Assembly: GCF_963259705.1 (NCBI RefSeq)
Contig: NC_081844.1
Span: 9,781,715-9,845,714 of the forward strand
Length of the DNA stretch: 64,000 nt
Source: Myotis daubentonii
Taxonomy: Eukaryota > Chordata > Mammalia > Chiroptera > Vespertilionidae
Reading direction: 5' to 3'
Within the stretch, counting starts at the first letter, position 1, and each line of letters opens with the position of its first letter. The notes below the pieces were generated by a model that worked only from the letters and a program-made list of their open reading frames with translations, searched no databases and was not told the DNA's origin. Of the stretch, positions 10,269 through 23,102 are shown piece by piece. Position numbers and translations under genes: made by a program.

Positions 10269-11379
10269 TACTTAGATTCTATTTACTTGTTTTTTAACTG
10301 TTTGTTACACGTTCATATTCATTTCCTGGAAAGAAAACTGAGTATTTTAAGAGTTTTAACACATTCTCACAGTTTCCTTAGAATTATATACTAGAACCTT
10401 GAGGATATAAACTGTCTCAGTCAAAAAAAGCCGTGGCAACTCAGGATCAACTGTAAACATAAACAGTATTCTCCTCATTTCAAATCATTATACACAAGTA
10501 CTGAGCTCTATAAACAGGAATTCTTAAAGTTTGAAATGACATTTTAGTTAAAACGCCACTTAAAATAGCCTGAGTTGTTAATATTATCAGAATTGCCGAC
10601 ATTTCAGAGTTTTCGATCTGTAATCTTGGTAACTGAACTCGGCCTTAAATGAAGTTAGATTCTATTTACTTGTGTTTCAACTGTTTGTTACACGTTCATA
10701 TTCATTTCCTGGAAAGAAAATTGTGTATTTTAAGAGTTTTAACACATTTTGACAGTTTCCTGAGAAGTATATACTAGAACCTTCAGGATATAAACTGTTT
10801 CAGTCAAAAAACGCCACGGCAACTCAGAATCAACTGTAAACATAAACAGTATTCTCCACATTTCAAATCATTATACACAAGTTCTGAGCTCTATAAACAG
10901 GAATTCTTAAAGTTCCGGAGATTTTAATATTATCAGAATTCTCGTCATTTCAAAGTTTCTACCTGTAATCTTGTGAATTGAACTCGGCTTTAAATGTACT
11001 TAGATTCTATTTACTTGTGTTTTAACTGTTTGTTACACGTTCATATTCATTTCCTGGAAAGAAAACTGAGTATTTTAAGAGTTTTAACACATTCTCACAG
11101 TTTCCTTAGAATTATATACTAGAACCTTGAGGATATAAACTGTCTCAGTCAAAAAAAGCCGTGGCAACTCAGGATCAACTGTAAACATAAACAGTGTTCT
11201 CGTCATTTCAAATCATTATACACTAGTTCTGAGCTCTATAAACAGGAATTCTTAAAGTTTGAAATGACATTTTAGTGAAAACGCCACTTAAAATAGCCTG
11301 AGTTGTTAATATTATCAGAATTGCCGTCATTTCAGAGCTTTCCACCACTAATCTCGGTTATTGAACTCGGCGTTAAATG
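10269..11379. repeat. Three monomers, L-S-L (1111 bp)
   Basis: Monomer starts 10269 (L, III-c), 10652 (S, II, 'ccggagatt'), 10997 (L, III-a with 'cagtgttctcg'). The first resembles the monomer at 21264, so the likeness between 8047-10268 and 17931-20152 continues here if the trimer at 20153 is taken as an extra copy. The short monomer ends in 'atcttgtgaattg', a private change. Confidence 0.8.
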
Positions 11380-13908
11380 TAGTTAGATTCTATTTACTTG
11401 TGTTTTAACTGTTTGTTACACGTTCATATTCATTTCCTGGAAAGAAAATTGTGTATTTTAAGAGTTTTAACACATTTTGACAGTTTCCTGAGAAGTATAT
11501 ACTAGAACCTTCAGGATATAAACTGTTTCAGTCAAAAAACGCCACGGCAACTCAGAATCAACTGTAAACATAAACAGTATTCTCCACATTTCAAATCATT
11601 ATACACAAGTTCTGAGCTCTATAAACAGGAATTCTTAAAGTTCCGGAGAGGTTAATATTATCAGAATTCTCGTCATTTCAAAGTTTCTACCTGTAATCTC
11701 GGGAATTGAACTCGGCTTTAAATGTACTTAGATTCTATTTACTTGTGTTTTAACTGTTTGTTACACGTTCATATTCATTTCCTGGAAAGAAAACTGAGTA
11801 TTTTAAGAGTTTTAACACATTCTCACAGTTTCCTTAGAATTATATACTAGAACCTTGAGGATATAAACTGTCTCAGTCAAAAAAAGCCGTGGCAACTCAG
11901 GATCAACTGTAAACATAAACAGTATTCTCCTCATTTTAAATCATTATACACAAGTACTGAGCTCTATAAACAGGAATTCTTAAAGTTTGAAATGACATTT
12001 TAGTGAAAACGCCACTTAAAACAACCTGAGTTGTTAATATTATCAGAATTGCCGTCATTTCAGAGCTTTCCACCTCTCATCTCGGTAACTGAACTGGGCC
12101 TTAAATGTAGTTAGATTCTATTTACTTGTGTTTCAACTGTTTGTTACACGTTCATATTCATTTCCTGGAAAGAGAATTGTGTATTTTTAGAGTTTTAACA
12201 CATTTTGACAGTTTCCTGAGAAGTATGTACTAGAACCTTCAGGATATAAACTGTTTCAGTCAAAAAAGGCCACGGCAACTCAGAATCAACTGTAAACATA
12301 AACAGTATCCTCCTCATTTCAAATCATTATACACAAGTTCTGAGCTCTATAAACAGGAATTCTTAAAGTTCCGGAGAGGTTAATATTATCAGAATTCTCG
12401 TCATTTCAAAGTTGCTACCTGTAATCTCGGGAATTGAACTCGGCTTTAAATGTAGTTAGATTCTATTTACTTGTTTTTTAACTGTTTGTTACACGTTCAT
12501 ATTCATTTCCTGGAAAGAATACTGTGTATTTTAAGAGTTTTAACACATTCTCACAGTTTCCTTAGAATTATATACTAGAACCTTGAGGATATAAACTGTC
12601 TCAGTCATAAAAAGCCATGGCGACTCAGGATCAACTGTAAACATAAACAGTGTTCTCGTCATTTCAAATCATTATACACTAGTTCTTAGCTCTATAAACA
12701 GGAATTCTTAAAGTTTGAAATGACATTTTAGTGAAAACGCCACTTAAAATAGCCTGAGTTGTTAATATTATCAGAATTGCCGTCATTTCAGAGCTTTCCA
12801 CCACTAATCTCGGTTATTGAACTCGGCGTTAAATGTAGTTAGATTCTATTTACTTGTGTTTCAACTGTTTGTTACACGTTCATATTCATTTCCTGGAAAG
12901 AAAATTGTGTATTTTAAGAGTTTTAACACATTTTGACAGTTTCCTGAGAAGTATATACTAGAACCTTCAGGATATAAACTGTTTCAGTCAAAAAACGCCA
13001 CGGCAACTCAGAATCAACTGTAAACATAAACAGTATTCTCCACATTTCAAATCATTATACACAAGTTCTGAGCTCTATAAACAGGAATTCTTAAAGTTCC
13101 GGAGATGTTAATATTATCAGAATTCTCGTCATTTCAAAGTTTCTACCTGTAATCTCGGGAATTGAACTCGGCTTTAAATGTACTTAGATTCTATTTACTT
13201 GTGTTTTAACTGTTTGTTACACGTTCATATTCATTTCCTGGAAAGAAAACTGAGTATTTTAAGAGTTTTAACACATTCTCACAGTTTCCTTAGAATTATA
13301 TACTAGAACCTTGAGGATATAAACTGTCTCAGTCAAAAAAAGCCGTGGCAACTCAGGATCAACTGTAAACATAAACAGTAGTCTCCTCATTTTAAATCAT
13401 TATACACAAGTACTGAGCTCTATAAACAGGAATTCTTAAAGTTTGAAATGACATTTTAGTGAAAACGCCACTTAAAAGAACCTGAGTTGTTAATATTATC
13501 AGAATTGCCGTCATTTCAGAGCTTTCCACCTCTCATCTCGGTAACTGAACTGGGCCTTAAATGAAGTTAGATTCTATTTACTTGTGTTTCAACTGTTTGT
13601 TACACGTTTATATTCATTTCCTGGAAAGAAAATTGTGTATTTTAAGAGTTTTAACACATTTTGACAGTTTCCTGAGAAGTATATACTAGAACCTTCAGGA
13701 TATAAACTGTTTCAGTCAAAAAACGCCACGGCAACTCAGAATCAACTGTAAACATAAACAGTATTCTCCACATTTCAAATCATTATACACAAGTTCTGAG
13801 CTCTATAAACAGGAATTCTTAAAGTTCCGGAGATGTTAATATTATCAGAATTCTCGTCATTTCAAAGTTTCTACCTGTAATCTCGGGAATTGAACTCGGC
13901 TTTAAATG
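11380..13908. repeat. Seven-monomer block, copy 1 (2529 bp)
   Basis: Monomer starts 11380 (S, II-q), 11725 (L, III-b), 12108 (S, IV-q), 12453 (L, I-a), 12836 (S, II-p), 13181 (L, III-b), 13564 (S, II-p). Same series as 14675-17202. The last monomer begins 'aagttag' and has 'cacgtttatattc' (near 13603), a variant found elsewhere only in the matching monomer at 16858. Confidence 0.88.
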
Positions 13909-14674
13909 TACTTAGATTCTATTTACTTGTGTTTTAACTGTTTGTTACACGTTCATATTCATTTCCTGGAAAGAAAACTGAGTATTTTAAGAGTTTTAAC
14001 ACATTCTCACAGTTTCCTTAGAATTATATACTAGAACCTTGAGGATATAAACTGTCTCAGTCAAAAAAAGCCGTGGCAACTCAGGATCAACTGTAAACAT
14101 AAACAGTGTTCTCGTCATTTCAAATCATTATACACTAGTTCTGAGCTCTATAAACAGGAATTCTTAAAGTTTGAAATGACATTTTAGTGAAAACGCCACT
14201 TAAAATAGCCCGAGTTTTTAATATTATCAGAATTGCCGTCATTTCAGAGCTTTCAACCTCTAATCTCGGTAACTGATCTCGGCGTTAAATGTAGTTAGAT
14301 TCTATTTACTTGTGTTTCAACTGATTGTTACACGTTCATATTCATTTCCTGGAAAGAATACTGTGTATTTTAAGAGTTTTAACACATTCTCACAGTTTCC
14401 TTAGAATTATATACTAGAACCTTGAGGATATAAACTGTCTCAGTCAAAAAAAGCCACGGCGACTCAGGATCAACTGTAAACATAAACAGTATTCTCCTCA
14501 TTTCAAATCATTATACACTAGTTCTTAGCTCTATAAACAGGAATTCTTAAAGTTTGAAATGACATTTTAGTGAAAACGCCACTTAAAATAGCCTGAGTTG
14601 TTAATATTATCAGAATTGCCGTCATTTCAGAGCTTTCCACCACTAATCTCGGTTATTGAACTCGGCGTTAAATG
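13909..14674. repeat. L-L pair: III-e hybrid then I-a
   Basis: Monomers start at 13909 and 14292. The first has head III with 'cagtgttctcg' but tail e ('cccgagttttt', 'tgatctcgg'), otherwise seen only on head I monomers of the 5-mers at 2913 and 4752. The second is a type I-a monomer like those at 1 and 3296 with 'ctgattgttac'. The pair looks like a 5-mer remnant whose first monomer exchanged its left part. Confidence 0.82.
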
Positions 14675-17202
14675 TAGTTAGATTCTATTTACTTGTGTTT
14701 TAACTGTTTGTTACACGTTCATATTCATTTCCTGGAAAGAAAATTGTGTATTTTAAGAGTTTTAACACATTTTGACAGTTTCCTGAGAAGTATATACTAG
14801 AACCTTCAGGATATAAACTGTTTCAGTCAAAAAACGCCACGGCAACTCAGAATCAACTGTAAACATAAACAGTATTCTCCACATTTCAAATCATTATACA
14901 CAAGTTCTGAGCTCTATAAACAGGAATTCTTAAAGTTCCGGAGAGGTTAATATTATCAGAATTCTCGTCATTTCAAAGTTTCTACCTGTAATCTCGGGAA
15001 TTGAACTTGGCTTTAAATGTACTTAGATTCTATTTACTTGTGTTTTAACTGTTTGTTACACGTTCATATTCATTTCCTGGAAAGAAAACTGAGTATTTTA
15101 AGAGTTTTAACACATTCTCACAGTTTCCTTAGAATTATATACTAGAACCTTGAGGATATAAACTGTCTCAGTCAAAAAAAGCCGTGGCAACTCAGGATCA
15201 ACTGTAAACATAAACAGTATTCTCCTCATTTTAAATCATTATACACAAGTACTGAGCTCTATAAACAGGAATTCTTAAAGTTTGAAATGACATTTTAGTG
15301 AAAACGCCACTTAAAAGAACCTGAGTTGTTAATATTATCAGAATTGCCGTCATTTCAGAGCTTTCCACCTCTCATCTCGGTAACTGAACTGGGCCTTAAA
15401 TGTAGTTAGATTCTATTTACTTGTGTTTCAACTGTTTGTTACACGTTCATATTCATTTCCTGGAAAGAGAATTGTGTATTTTAGAGTTTTAACACATTTT
15501 GACAGTTTCCTGAGAAGTATGTACTAGAACCTTCAGGATATAAACTGTTTCAGTCAAAAAAGGCCACGGCAACTCAGAATCAACTGTAAACATAAACAGT
15601 ATCCTCCTCATTTCAAATCATTATACACAAGTTCTGAGCTCTATAAACAGGAATTCTTAAAGTTCCGGAGAGGTTAATATTATCAGAATTCTCGTCATTT
15701 CAAAGTTGCTACCTGTAATCTCGGGAATTGAACTCGGCTTTAAATGTAGTTAGATTCTATTTACTTGTTTTTTAACTGTTTGTTACACGTTCATATTCAT
15801 TTCCTGGAAAGAATACTGTGTATTTTAAGAGTTTTAACACATTCTCACAGTTTCCTTAGAATTATATACTAGAACCTTGAGGATATAAACTGTCTCAGTC
15901 ATAAAAAGCCATGGCGACTCAGGATCAACTGTAAACATAAACAGTGTTCTCGTCATTTCAAATCATTATACACTAGTTCTTAGCTCTATAAACAGGAATT
16001 CTTAAAGTTTGAAATGACATTTTAGTGAAAACGCCACTTAAAATAGCCTGAGTTGTTAATATTATCAGAATTGCCGTCATTTCAGAGCTTTCCACCACTA
16101 ATCTCGGTTATTGAACTCGGCGTTAAATGTAGTTAGATTCTATTTACTTGTGTTTTAACTGTTTGTTACATGTTCATATTCATTTCCTGGAAAGAAAATT
16201 GTGTATTTTAAGAGTTTTAACACATTTTGACAGTTTCCTGAGAAGTATATACTAGAACCTTCAGGATATAAACTGTTTCAGTCAAAAAACGCCACGGCAA
16301 CTCAGAATCAACTGTAAACATAAACAGTATTCTCCACATTTCAAATCATTATACACAAGTTCTGAGCTCTATAAACAGGAATTCTTAAAGTTCCGGAGAT
16401 GTTAATATTATCAGAATTCTCGTCATTTCAAAGTTTCTACCTGTAATCTCGGGAATTGAACTCGGCTTTAAATGTACTTAGATTCTATTTACTTGTGTTT
16501 TAACTGTTTGTTACACGTTCATATTCATTTCCTGGAAAGAAAACTGAGTATTTTAAGAGATTTAACACATTCTCACAGTTTCCTTAGAATTATATACTAG
16601 AACCTTGAGGATATAAACTGTCTCAGTCAAAAAAAGCCGTGGCAACTCAGGATCAACTGTAAACATAAACAGTATTCTCCTCATTTTAAATCATTATACA
16701 CAAGTACTGAGCTCTATAAACAGGAATTCTTAAAGTTTGAAATGACATTTTAGTGAAAACGCCACTTAAAAGAACCTGAGTTGTTAATATTATCAGAATT
16801 GCCGTCATTTCAGAGCTTTCCACCTCTCATCTCGGTAACTGAACTGGGCCTTAAATGAAGTTAGATTCTATTTACTTGTGTTTCAACTGTTTGTTACACG
16901 TTTATATTCATTTCCTGGAAAGAAAATTGTGTATTTTAAGAGTTTTAACACATTTTGACAGTTTCCTGAGAAGTATATACTAGAACCTTCAGGATATAAA
17001 CTGTTTCAGTCAAAAAACGCCACGGCAACTCAGAATCAACTGTAAACATAAACAGTATTCTCCACATTTCAAATCATTATACACCAGTTCTGAGCTCTAT
17101 AAACAGGAATTCTTAAAGTTCCGGAGATGTTAATATTATCAGAATTCTCGTCATTTCAAAGTTTCTACCTGTAATCTCGGGAATTGAACTCGGCTTTAAA
17201 TG
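14675..17202. repeat. Seven-monomer block, copy 2 (2528 bp)
   Basis: Monomer starts 14675 (S, II-q), 15020 (L, III-b), 15403 (S, IV-q, 344 bp), 15747 (L, I-a), 16130 (S, II-p), 16475 (L, III-b), 16858 (S, II-p). Paralogue of 11380-13908 at 3295 bp offset. The single-base shortfall is one T lost from the 'gtatttttagag' run of the 15403 monomer (about 15478-15483). Private changes include 'aacttgg' (15008) and 'acatgtt' (16171), both CpG transitions. Confidence 0.9.
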
Positions 17203-17930
17203 TACTTAGATTCTATTTACTTGTGTTTTAACTGTTTGTTACACGTTCATATTCATTTCCTGGAAAGAAAACTGAGTATTTTAAGAGTTTTAACACATTC
17301 TCACAGTTTCCTTAGAATTATATACTAGAACCTTGAGGATATAAACTGTCTCAGTCAAAAAAAGCCGTGGCAACTCAGGATCAACTGTAAACATAAACAG
17401 TGTTCTCGTCATTTCAAATCATTATACACAAGTACTGAGCTCTATAAACAGGAATTCTTAAAGTTTGAAATGACATTTTAGTGAAAACGCCACTTAAAAG
17501 AACCTGAGTTGTTAATATTATCAGAATTGCCGTCATTTCAGAGCTTTCCACCTCTCATCTCGGTAACTGAACTGGGCCTTAAATGTAGTTAGATTCTATT
17601 TACTTGTGTTTCAACTGTTTGTTACACGTTCATATTCATTTCCTGGAAAGAGAATTGTGTATTTTTAGAGTTTTAACACATTTTGACAGTTTCCTGAGAA
17701 GTATGTACTAGAACCTTCAGGATATAAACTGTTTCAGTCAAAAAAGGCCACGGCAACTCAGAATCAACTGTAAACATAAACAGTATCCTCCTCATTTCAA
17801 ATCATTATACACAAGTTCTGAGCTCTATAAACAGGAATTCTTAAAGTTCCGGAGAGGTTAATATTATCAGAATTCTCGTCATTTCAAAGTTGCTACCTGT
17901 AATCTCGGGAATTGAACTCGGCTTTAAATG
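17203..17930. repeat. L-S dimer (III-b, IV-q)
   Basis: Monomers start at 17203 and 17586. The first is mosaic: the left part including 'cagtgttctcg' matches the monomer at 13909, while 'caagtactgag' and tail b match those at 729 and 11725. The switch lies between about 17411 and 17430. The second is an ordinary IV-q short monomer. Confidence 0.82.
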
Positions 17931-20152
17931 TAGTTAGATTCTATTTACTTGTTTTTTAACTGTTTGTTACACGTTCATATTCATTTCCTGGAAAGAATAC
18001 TGTGTATTTTAAGAGTTTTAACACATTCTCACAGTTTCCTTAGAATTATATACTAGAACCTTGAGGATATAAACTGTCTCAGTCATAAAAAGCCATGGCG
18101 ACTCAGGATCAACTGTAAACATAAACAGTGTTCTCGTCATTTCAAATCATTATACACTAGTTCTTAGCTCTATAAACAGGAATTCTTAAAGTTTGAAATG
18201 ACATTTTAGTGAAAACGCCACTTAAAATAGCCTGAGTTGTTAATATTATCAGAATTGCCGTCATTTCAGAGCTTTCCACCACTAATCTCGGTTATTGAAC
18301 TCGGCGTTAAATGTAGTTAGATTCTATTTACTTGTGTTTCAACTGTTTGTTACACGTTCATATTCATTTCCTGGAAAGAAAATTGTGTATTTTAAGAGTT
18401 TTAACACATTTTGACAGTTTCCTGAGAAGTATGTACTAGAACCTTCAGGATATAAACTGTTTCAGTCAAAAAAGGCCACGGCAACTCAGAATCAACTGTA
18501 AACATAAACAGTATCCTCCTCATTTCAAATCATTATACACAAGTTCTGAGCTCTATAAACAGGAATTCTTAAAGTTTGAAATGACATTTTAGTTAAAACG
18601 CCACTTAAAAGAGCCTGAGTTGTTAATATTATCAGAATTGCCGTCATTTCAGAGCTTTCCACCTCTCATCTCGGTAACTGAACTGGGCCTTAAATGTAGT
18701 TAGATTCTATTTACTTGTGTTTCAACTGTTTGTTACACGTTCATATTCATTTCCTGGAAAGAAAATTGTGTATTTTAAGAGTTTTAACACATTTTGACAG
18801 TTTCCTGAGAAGTATATACTAGAACCTTCAGGATATAAACTGTTTCAGTCAAAAAACGCCACGGCAACTCAGAATCAACTGTAAACATAAACAGTATTCT
18901 CCACATTTCAAATCATTATACACAAGTTCTGAGCTCTATAAACAGGAATTCTTAAAGTTCCGGAGATGTTAATATTATCAGAATTCTCGTCATTTCAAAG
19001 TTTCTACCTGTAATCTCGGGAATTGAACTCGGCTTTAAATGTACTTAGATTCTATTTACTTGTGTTTTAACTGTTTGTTACACGTTCATATTCATTTCCT
19101 GGAAAGAAAACTGAGTATTTTAAGAGTTTTAACACATTCTCACAGTTTCCTTAGAATTATATAATAGAACCTTGAGGATATAAACTGTCTCAGTCAAAAA
19201 AAGCCGTGGCAACTCAGGATCAACTGTAAACATAAACAGTATTCTCCTCATTTCAAATCATTATACACAAGTACTGAGCTCTATAAACAGGAATTCGTAA
19301 AGTTTGAAATGACATTTTAGTGAAAACGCCACTTAAAATAGCCTGAGTTGTTAATATTATCAGAATTGCCGTCATTTCAGAGCTTTCCACCACTAATCTC
19401 GGTTATTGAACTCGGCATTAAATGTAGTTAGATTCTATTTACTTGTGTTTCAACTGTTTGTTACACGTTCATATTCATTTCCTGGAAAGAAAATTGTGTA
19501 TTTTAAGAGTTTTAACACATTTTGACAGTTTCCTGAGAAGTATGTACTAGAACCTTCAGGATATAAACTGTTTCAGTCAAAAAAGGCCACGGCAACTCAG
19601 AATCAACTGTAAACATAAACAGTATCCTCCTCATTTCAAATCATTATACACAAGTTCTGAGCTCTATAAACAGGAATTCTTAAAGTTTGAAATGACATTT
19701 TAGTTAAAACGCCACTTAAAAGAGCCTGAGTTGTTAATATTATCAGAATTGCCGTCATTTCAGAGCTTTCCACCTCTCATCTCGGTAACTGAACTGGGCC
19801 TTAAATGTAGTTAGATTCTATTTACTTGTGTTTCAACTGTTTGTTACACGTTCATATTCATTTCCTGGAAAGAAAATTGTGTATTTTAAGAGTTTTAACA
19901 CATTTTGACAGTTTCCTGAGAAGTATATACTAGAACCTTCAGGATATAAACTGTTTCAGTCAAAAAACGCCACGGCAACTCAGAATCAACTGTAAACATA
20001 AACAGTATTCTCCACATTTCAAATCATTATACACAAGTTCTGAGCTCTATAAACAGGAATTCTTAAAGTTCCGGAGATGTTAATATTATCAGAATTCTCG
20101 TCGTTTCAAAGTTTATACCTGTAATCTCGGGAATTGAACTCGGCTTTAAATG
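17931..20152. repeat. Six-monomer block, copy 2 (2222 bp)
   Basis: Monomer starts 17931 (L, I-a), 18314 (L, II-b), 18697 (S, II-p), 19042 (L, III-a), 19425 (L, II-b), 19808 (S, II-p). Same length and order as 8047-10268, 9884 bp (27 monomers) away. The last three monomers form a 1111-bp L-L-S trimer that is repeated immediately downstream. The last monomer has 'ctcgtcgtttc' (near 20101), also in the next trimer. Confidence 0.9.
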
Positions 20153-21263
20153 TAGTTAGATTCTATTTACTTGTTTTTTAACTGTTTGTTACACGTTCAT
20201 ATTCATTTCCTGGAAAGAAAACTGAGTATTTTAAGAGTTTTAACACATTCTCACAGTTTCCTTAGAATTATATAATAGAACATTGAGGATATAAACTGTC
20301 TCAGTCAAAAAAAGCCGTGGCAACTCAGGATCAACTGTAAACATAAACAGTATTCTCCTCATTTCAAATCATTATACACAAGTACTGAGCTCTATAAACA
20401 GGAATTCGTAAAGTTTGAAATGACATTTTAGTGAAAACGCCACTTAAAATAGCCTGAGTTGTTAATATTATCAGAATTGCCGTCATTTCAGAGCTTTCCA
20501 CCACTAATCTCGGTTATTGAACTCGGCATTAAATGTAGTTAGATTCTATTTACTTGTGTTTCAACTGTTTGTTACACGTTCATATTCATTTCCTGGAAAG
20601 AAAATTGTGTATTTTAAGAGTTTTAACACATTTTGACAGTTTCCTGAGAAGTATGTACTAGAACCTTCAGGATATAAACTGTTTCAGTCAAAAAAGGCCA
20701 CGGCAACTCAGAATCAACTGTAAACATAAACAGTATCCTCCTCATTTCAAATCATTATACACAAGTTCTGAGCTCTATAAACAGGAATTCTTAAAGTTTG
20801 AAATGACATTTTAGTTAAAACGCCACTTAAAAGAGCCTGAGTTGTTAATATTATCAGAATTGCCGTCATTTCAGAGCTTTCCACCTCTCATCTCGGTAAC
20901 TGAACTGGGCCTTAAATGTAGTTAGATTCTATTTACTTGTGTTTCAACTGTTTGTTACACGTTCATATTCATTTCCTGGAAAGAAAATTGTGTATTTTAA
21001 GAGTTTTAACACATTTTGACAGTTTCCTGAGAAGTATATACTAGAACCTTCAGGATATAAACTGTTTCAGTCAAAAAACGCCACGGCAACTCAGAATCAA
21101 CTGTAAACATAAACAGTATTCTCCACATTTCAAATCATTATACACAAGTTCTGAGCTCTATAAACAGGAATTCTTAAAGTTCCGGAGATGTTAATATTAT
21201 CAGAATTCTCGTCGTTTCAAAGTTTATACCTGTAATCTCGGGAATTGAACTCGGCTTTAAATG
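20153..21263. repeat. L-L-S trimer, extra tandem copy (1111 bp)
   Basis: Monomer starts 20153 (L, III-a), 20536 (L, II-b), 20919 (S, II-p). Near copy of 19042-20152: it shares 'cggcatt' and 'ctcgtcgtttc', which no other units combine. The first monomer differs by 'gttttttaac' and 'gaacattgagg'; these also occur in the next monomer at 21264, so the duplication breakpoint probably lies inside the head of these L monomers. Confidence 0.9.
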
Positions 21264-23102
21264 TAGTTAGATTCTATTTACTTGTTTTTTAACTGTTTGT
21301 TACACGTTCATATTCATTTCCTGGAAAGAAAACTGAGTATTTTAAGAGTTTTAACACATTCTCACAGTTTCCTTAGAATTATATAATAGAACATTGAGGA
21401 TATAAACTGTCTCAGTCAAAAAAAGCCGTGGCAACTCAGGATCAACTGTAAACATAAACAGTATTCTCCTCATTTCAAATCATTATACACAAGTACTGAG
21501 CTCTATAAACAGGAATTCGTAAAGTTTGAAATGACATTTTAGTTAAAACGCCACTTAAAATAGCCTGAGTTGTTAATATTATCAGAATTGCCGACATTTC
21601 AGAGTTTTCGATCTGTAATCTTGGTAACTGAACTCGGCCTTAAATGAAGTTAGATTCTATTTACTTGTGTTTCAACTGTTTGTTACACGTTCATATTCAT
21701 TTCCTGGAAAGAAAATTGTGTATTTTAAGAGTTTTAACACATTTTGACAGTTTCCTGAGAAGTATATACTAGAACCTTCAGGATATAAACTGTTTCAGTC
21801 AAAAAACGCCACGGCAACTCAGAATCAACTGTAAACATAAACAGTATTCTCCACATTTCAAATCATTATACACAAGTTCTGAGCTCTATAAACAGGAATT
21901 CTTAAAGTTCCGGAGAGGTTAATATTATCAGAATTCTCGTCATTTCAAAGTTTATACCTGTAATCTCGGGAATTGAACTCGGCTTTAAATGTACTTAGAT
22001 TCTATTTACTTGTGTTTTAACTGTTTGTTACACGTTCATATTCATTTCCTGGAAAGAAAACTGAGTATTTTAAGAGTTTTAACACATTCTCACAGTTTCC
22101 TTAGAATTATATACTAGAACCTTGAGGATATAAACTGTCTCAGTCAAAAAAAGCCGTGGCAACTCAGGATCAACAGTAAACATAAACACTATTCTCCTCA
22201 TTTCAAATCATTATACACAAGTACTGAGCTCTATAAACAGGAATTCGTAAAGTTTGAAATGACATTTTAGTTAAAACGCCACTTAAAATAGCCTGAGTTG
22301 TTAATATTATCAGAATTGCCGTCATTTCAGAGCTTTCCACCACTAATCTCGGTTATTGAACTCGGCGTTAAATGTAGTTAGATTCTATTTACTTGTGTTT
22401 CAACTGTTTGTTACACGTTCATATTCATTTCCTGGAAAGAAAATTGTGTATTTTAAGAGTTTTAACACATTTTGACAGTTTCCTGAGAAGTATGTACTAG
22501 AACCTTCAGGATATAAACTGTTTCAGTCAAAAAAGGCCACGGCAACTCAGAATCAACTGTAAACATAAACAGTATCCTCCTCATTTCACATCATTATACA
22601 CAAGTTCTGAGCTCTATAAACAGGAATTCTTAAAGTTTGAAATGACATTTTAGTTAAAACGCCACTTAAAAGAGCCTGAGTTGTTAATATTATCAGAATT
22701 GCCGTCATTTCAGAGCTTTCCACCTTTCATCTCGGTAACTGAACTGGGCCTTAAATGTAGTTAGATTCTATTTACTTGTGTTTCAACTGTTTGTTACACG
22801 TTCATATTCATTTCCTGGAAAGAAAATTGTGTATTTTAAGAGTTTTAACACATTTTGACAGTTTCCTGAGAAGTATATACTAGAACCTTCAGGATATAAA
22901 CTGTTTCAGTCAAAAAACGCCACGGCAACTCAGAATCAACTGTAAACATAAACAGTATTCTCCACTTTTCAAATCATTATACACAAGTTCTGAGCTCTAT
23001 AAACAGGAATTCTTAAAGTTCCGGAGATGTTAATATTATCAGAATTCTCGTCATTTCAAAGTTTATACCTGTAATCTCGGGAATTGAACTCGGCTTTAAA
23101 TG
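21264..23102. repeat. Five-monomer block L-S-L-L-S (1839 bp)
   Basis: Monomer starts 21264 (L, III-c), 21647 (S, II-q), 21992 (L, III-a), 22375 (L, II-b), 22758 (S, II-p). It corresponds to 24214-26049 at 2950 bp offset, sharing 'caacagtaaac', 'tttcacatc', 'cctttcatc' and 'ccacttttc'. It lacks the 3-bp deletion and 'acacattc' seen in the later copies, so it is close to the parent of part of the 16-mer. Confidence 0.87.

Noticed and set aside
10652..10783. A 42-codon open frame beginning at the monomer junction ATG in monomers that start 'aag' or 'tac'
   Set aside because: It is preceded at once by an in-frame TAA, is cut to ATG-TAG in the many monomers starting 'tag', and is frameshifted in the 340-bp monomers. 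The changes between types do not avoid altering residues. It is a by-product of the repeat.
13909..14674. Inverted or reoriented monomers at the L-L pair
   Set aside because: Both monomers read in the same direction as the rest; the oddity is only in the head and tail combination.
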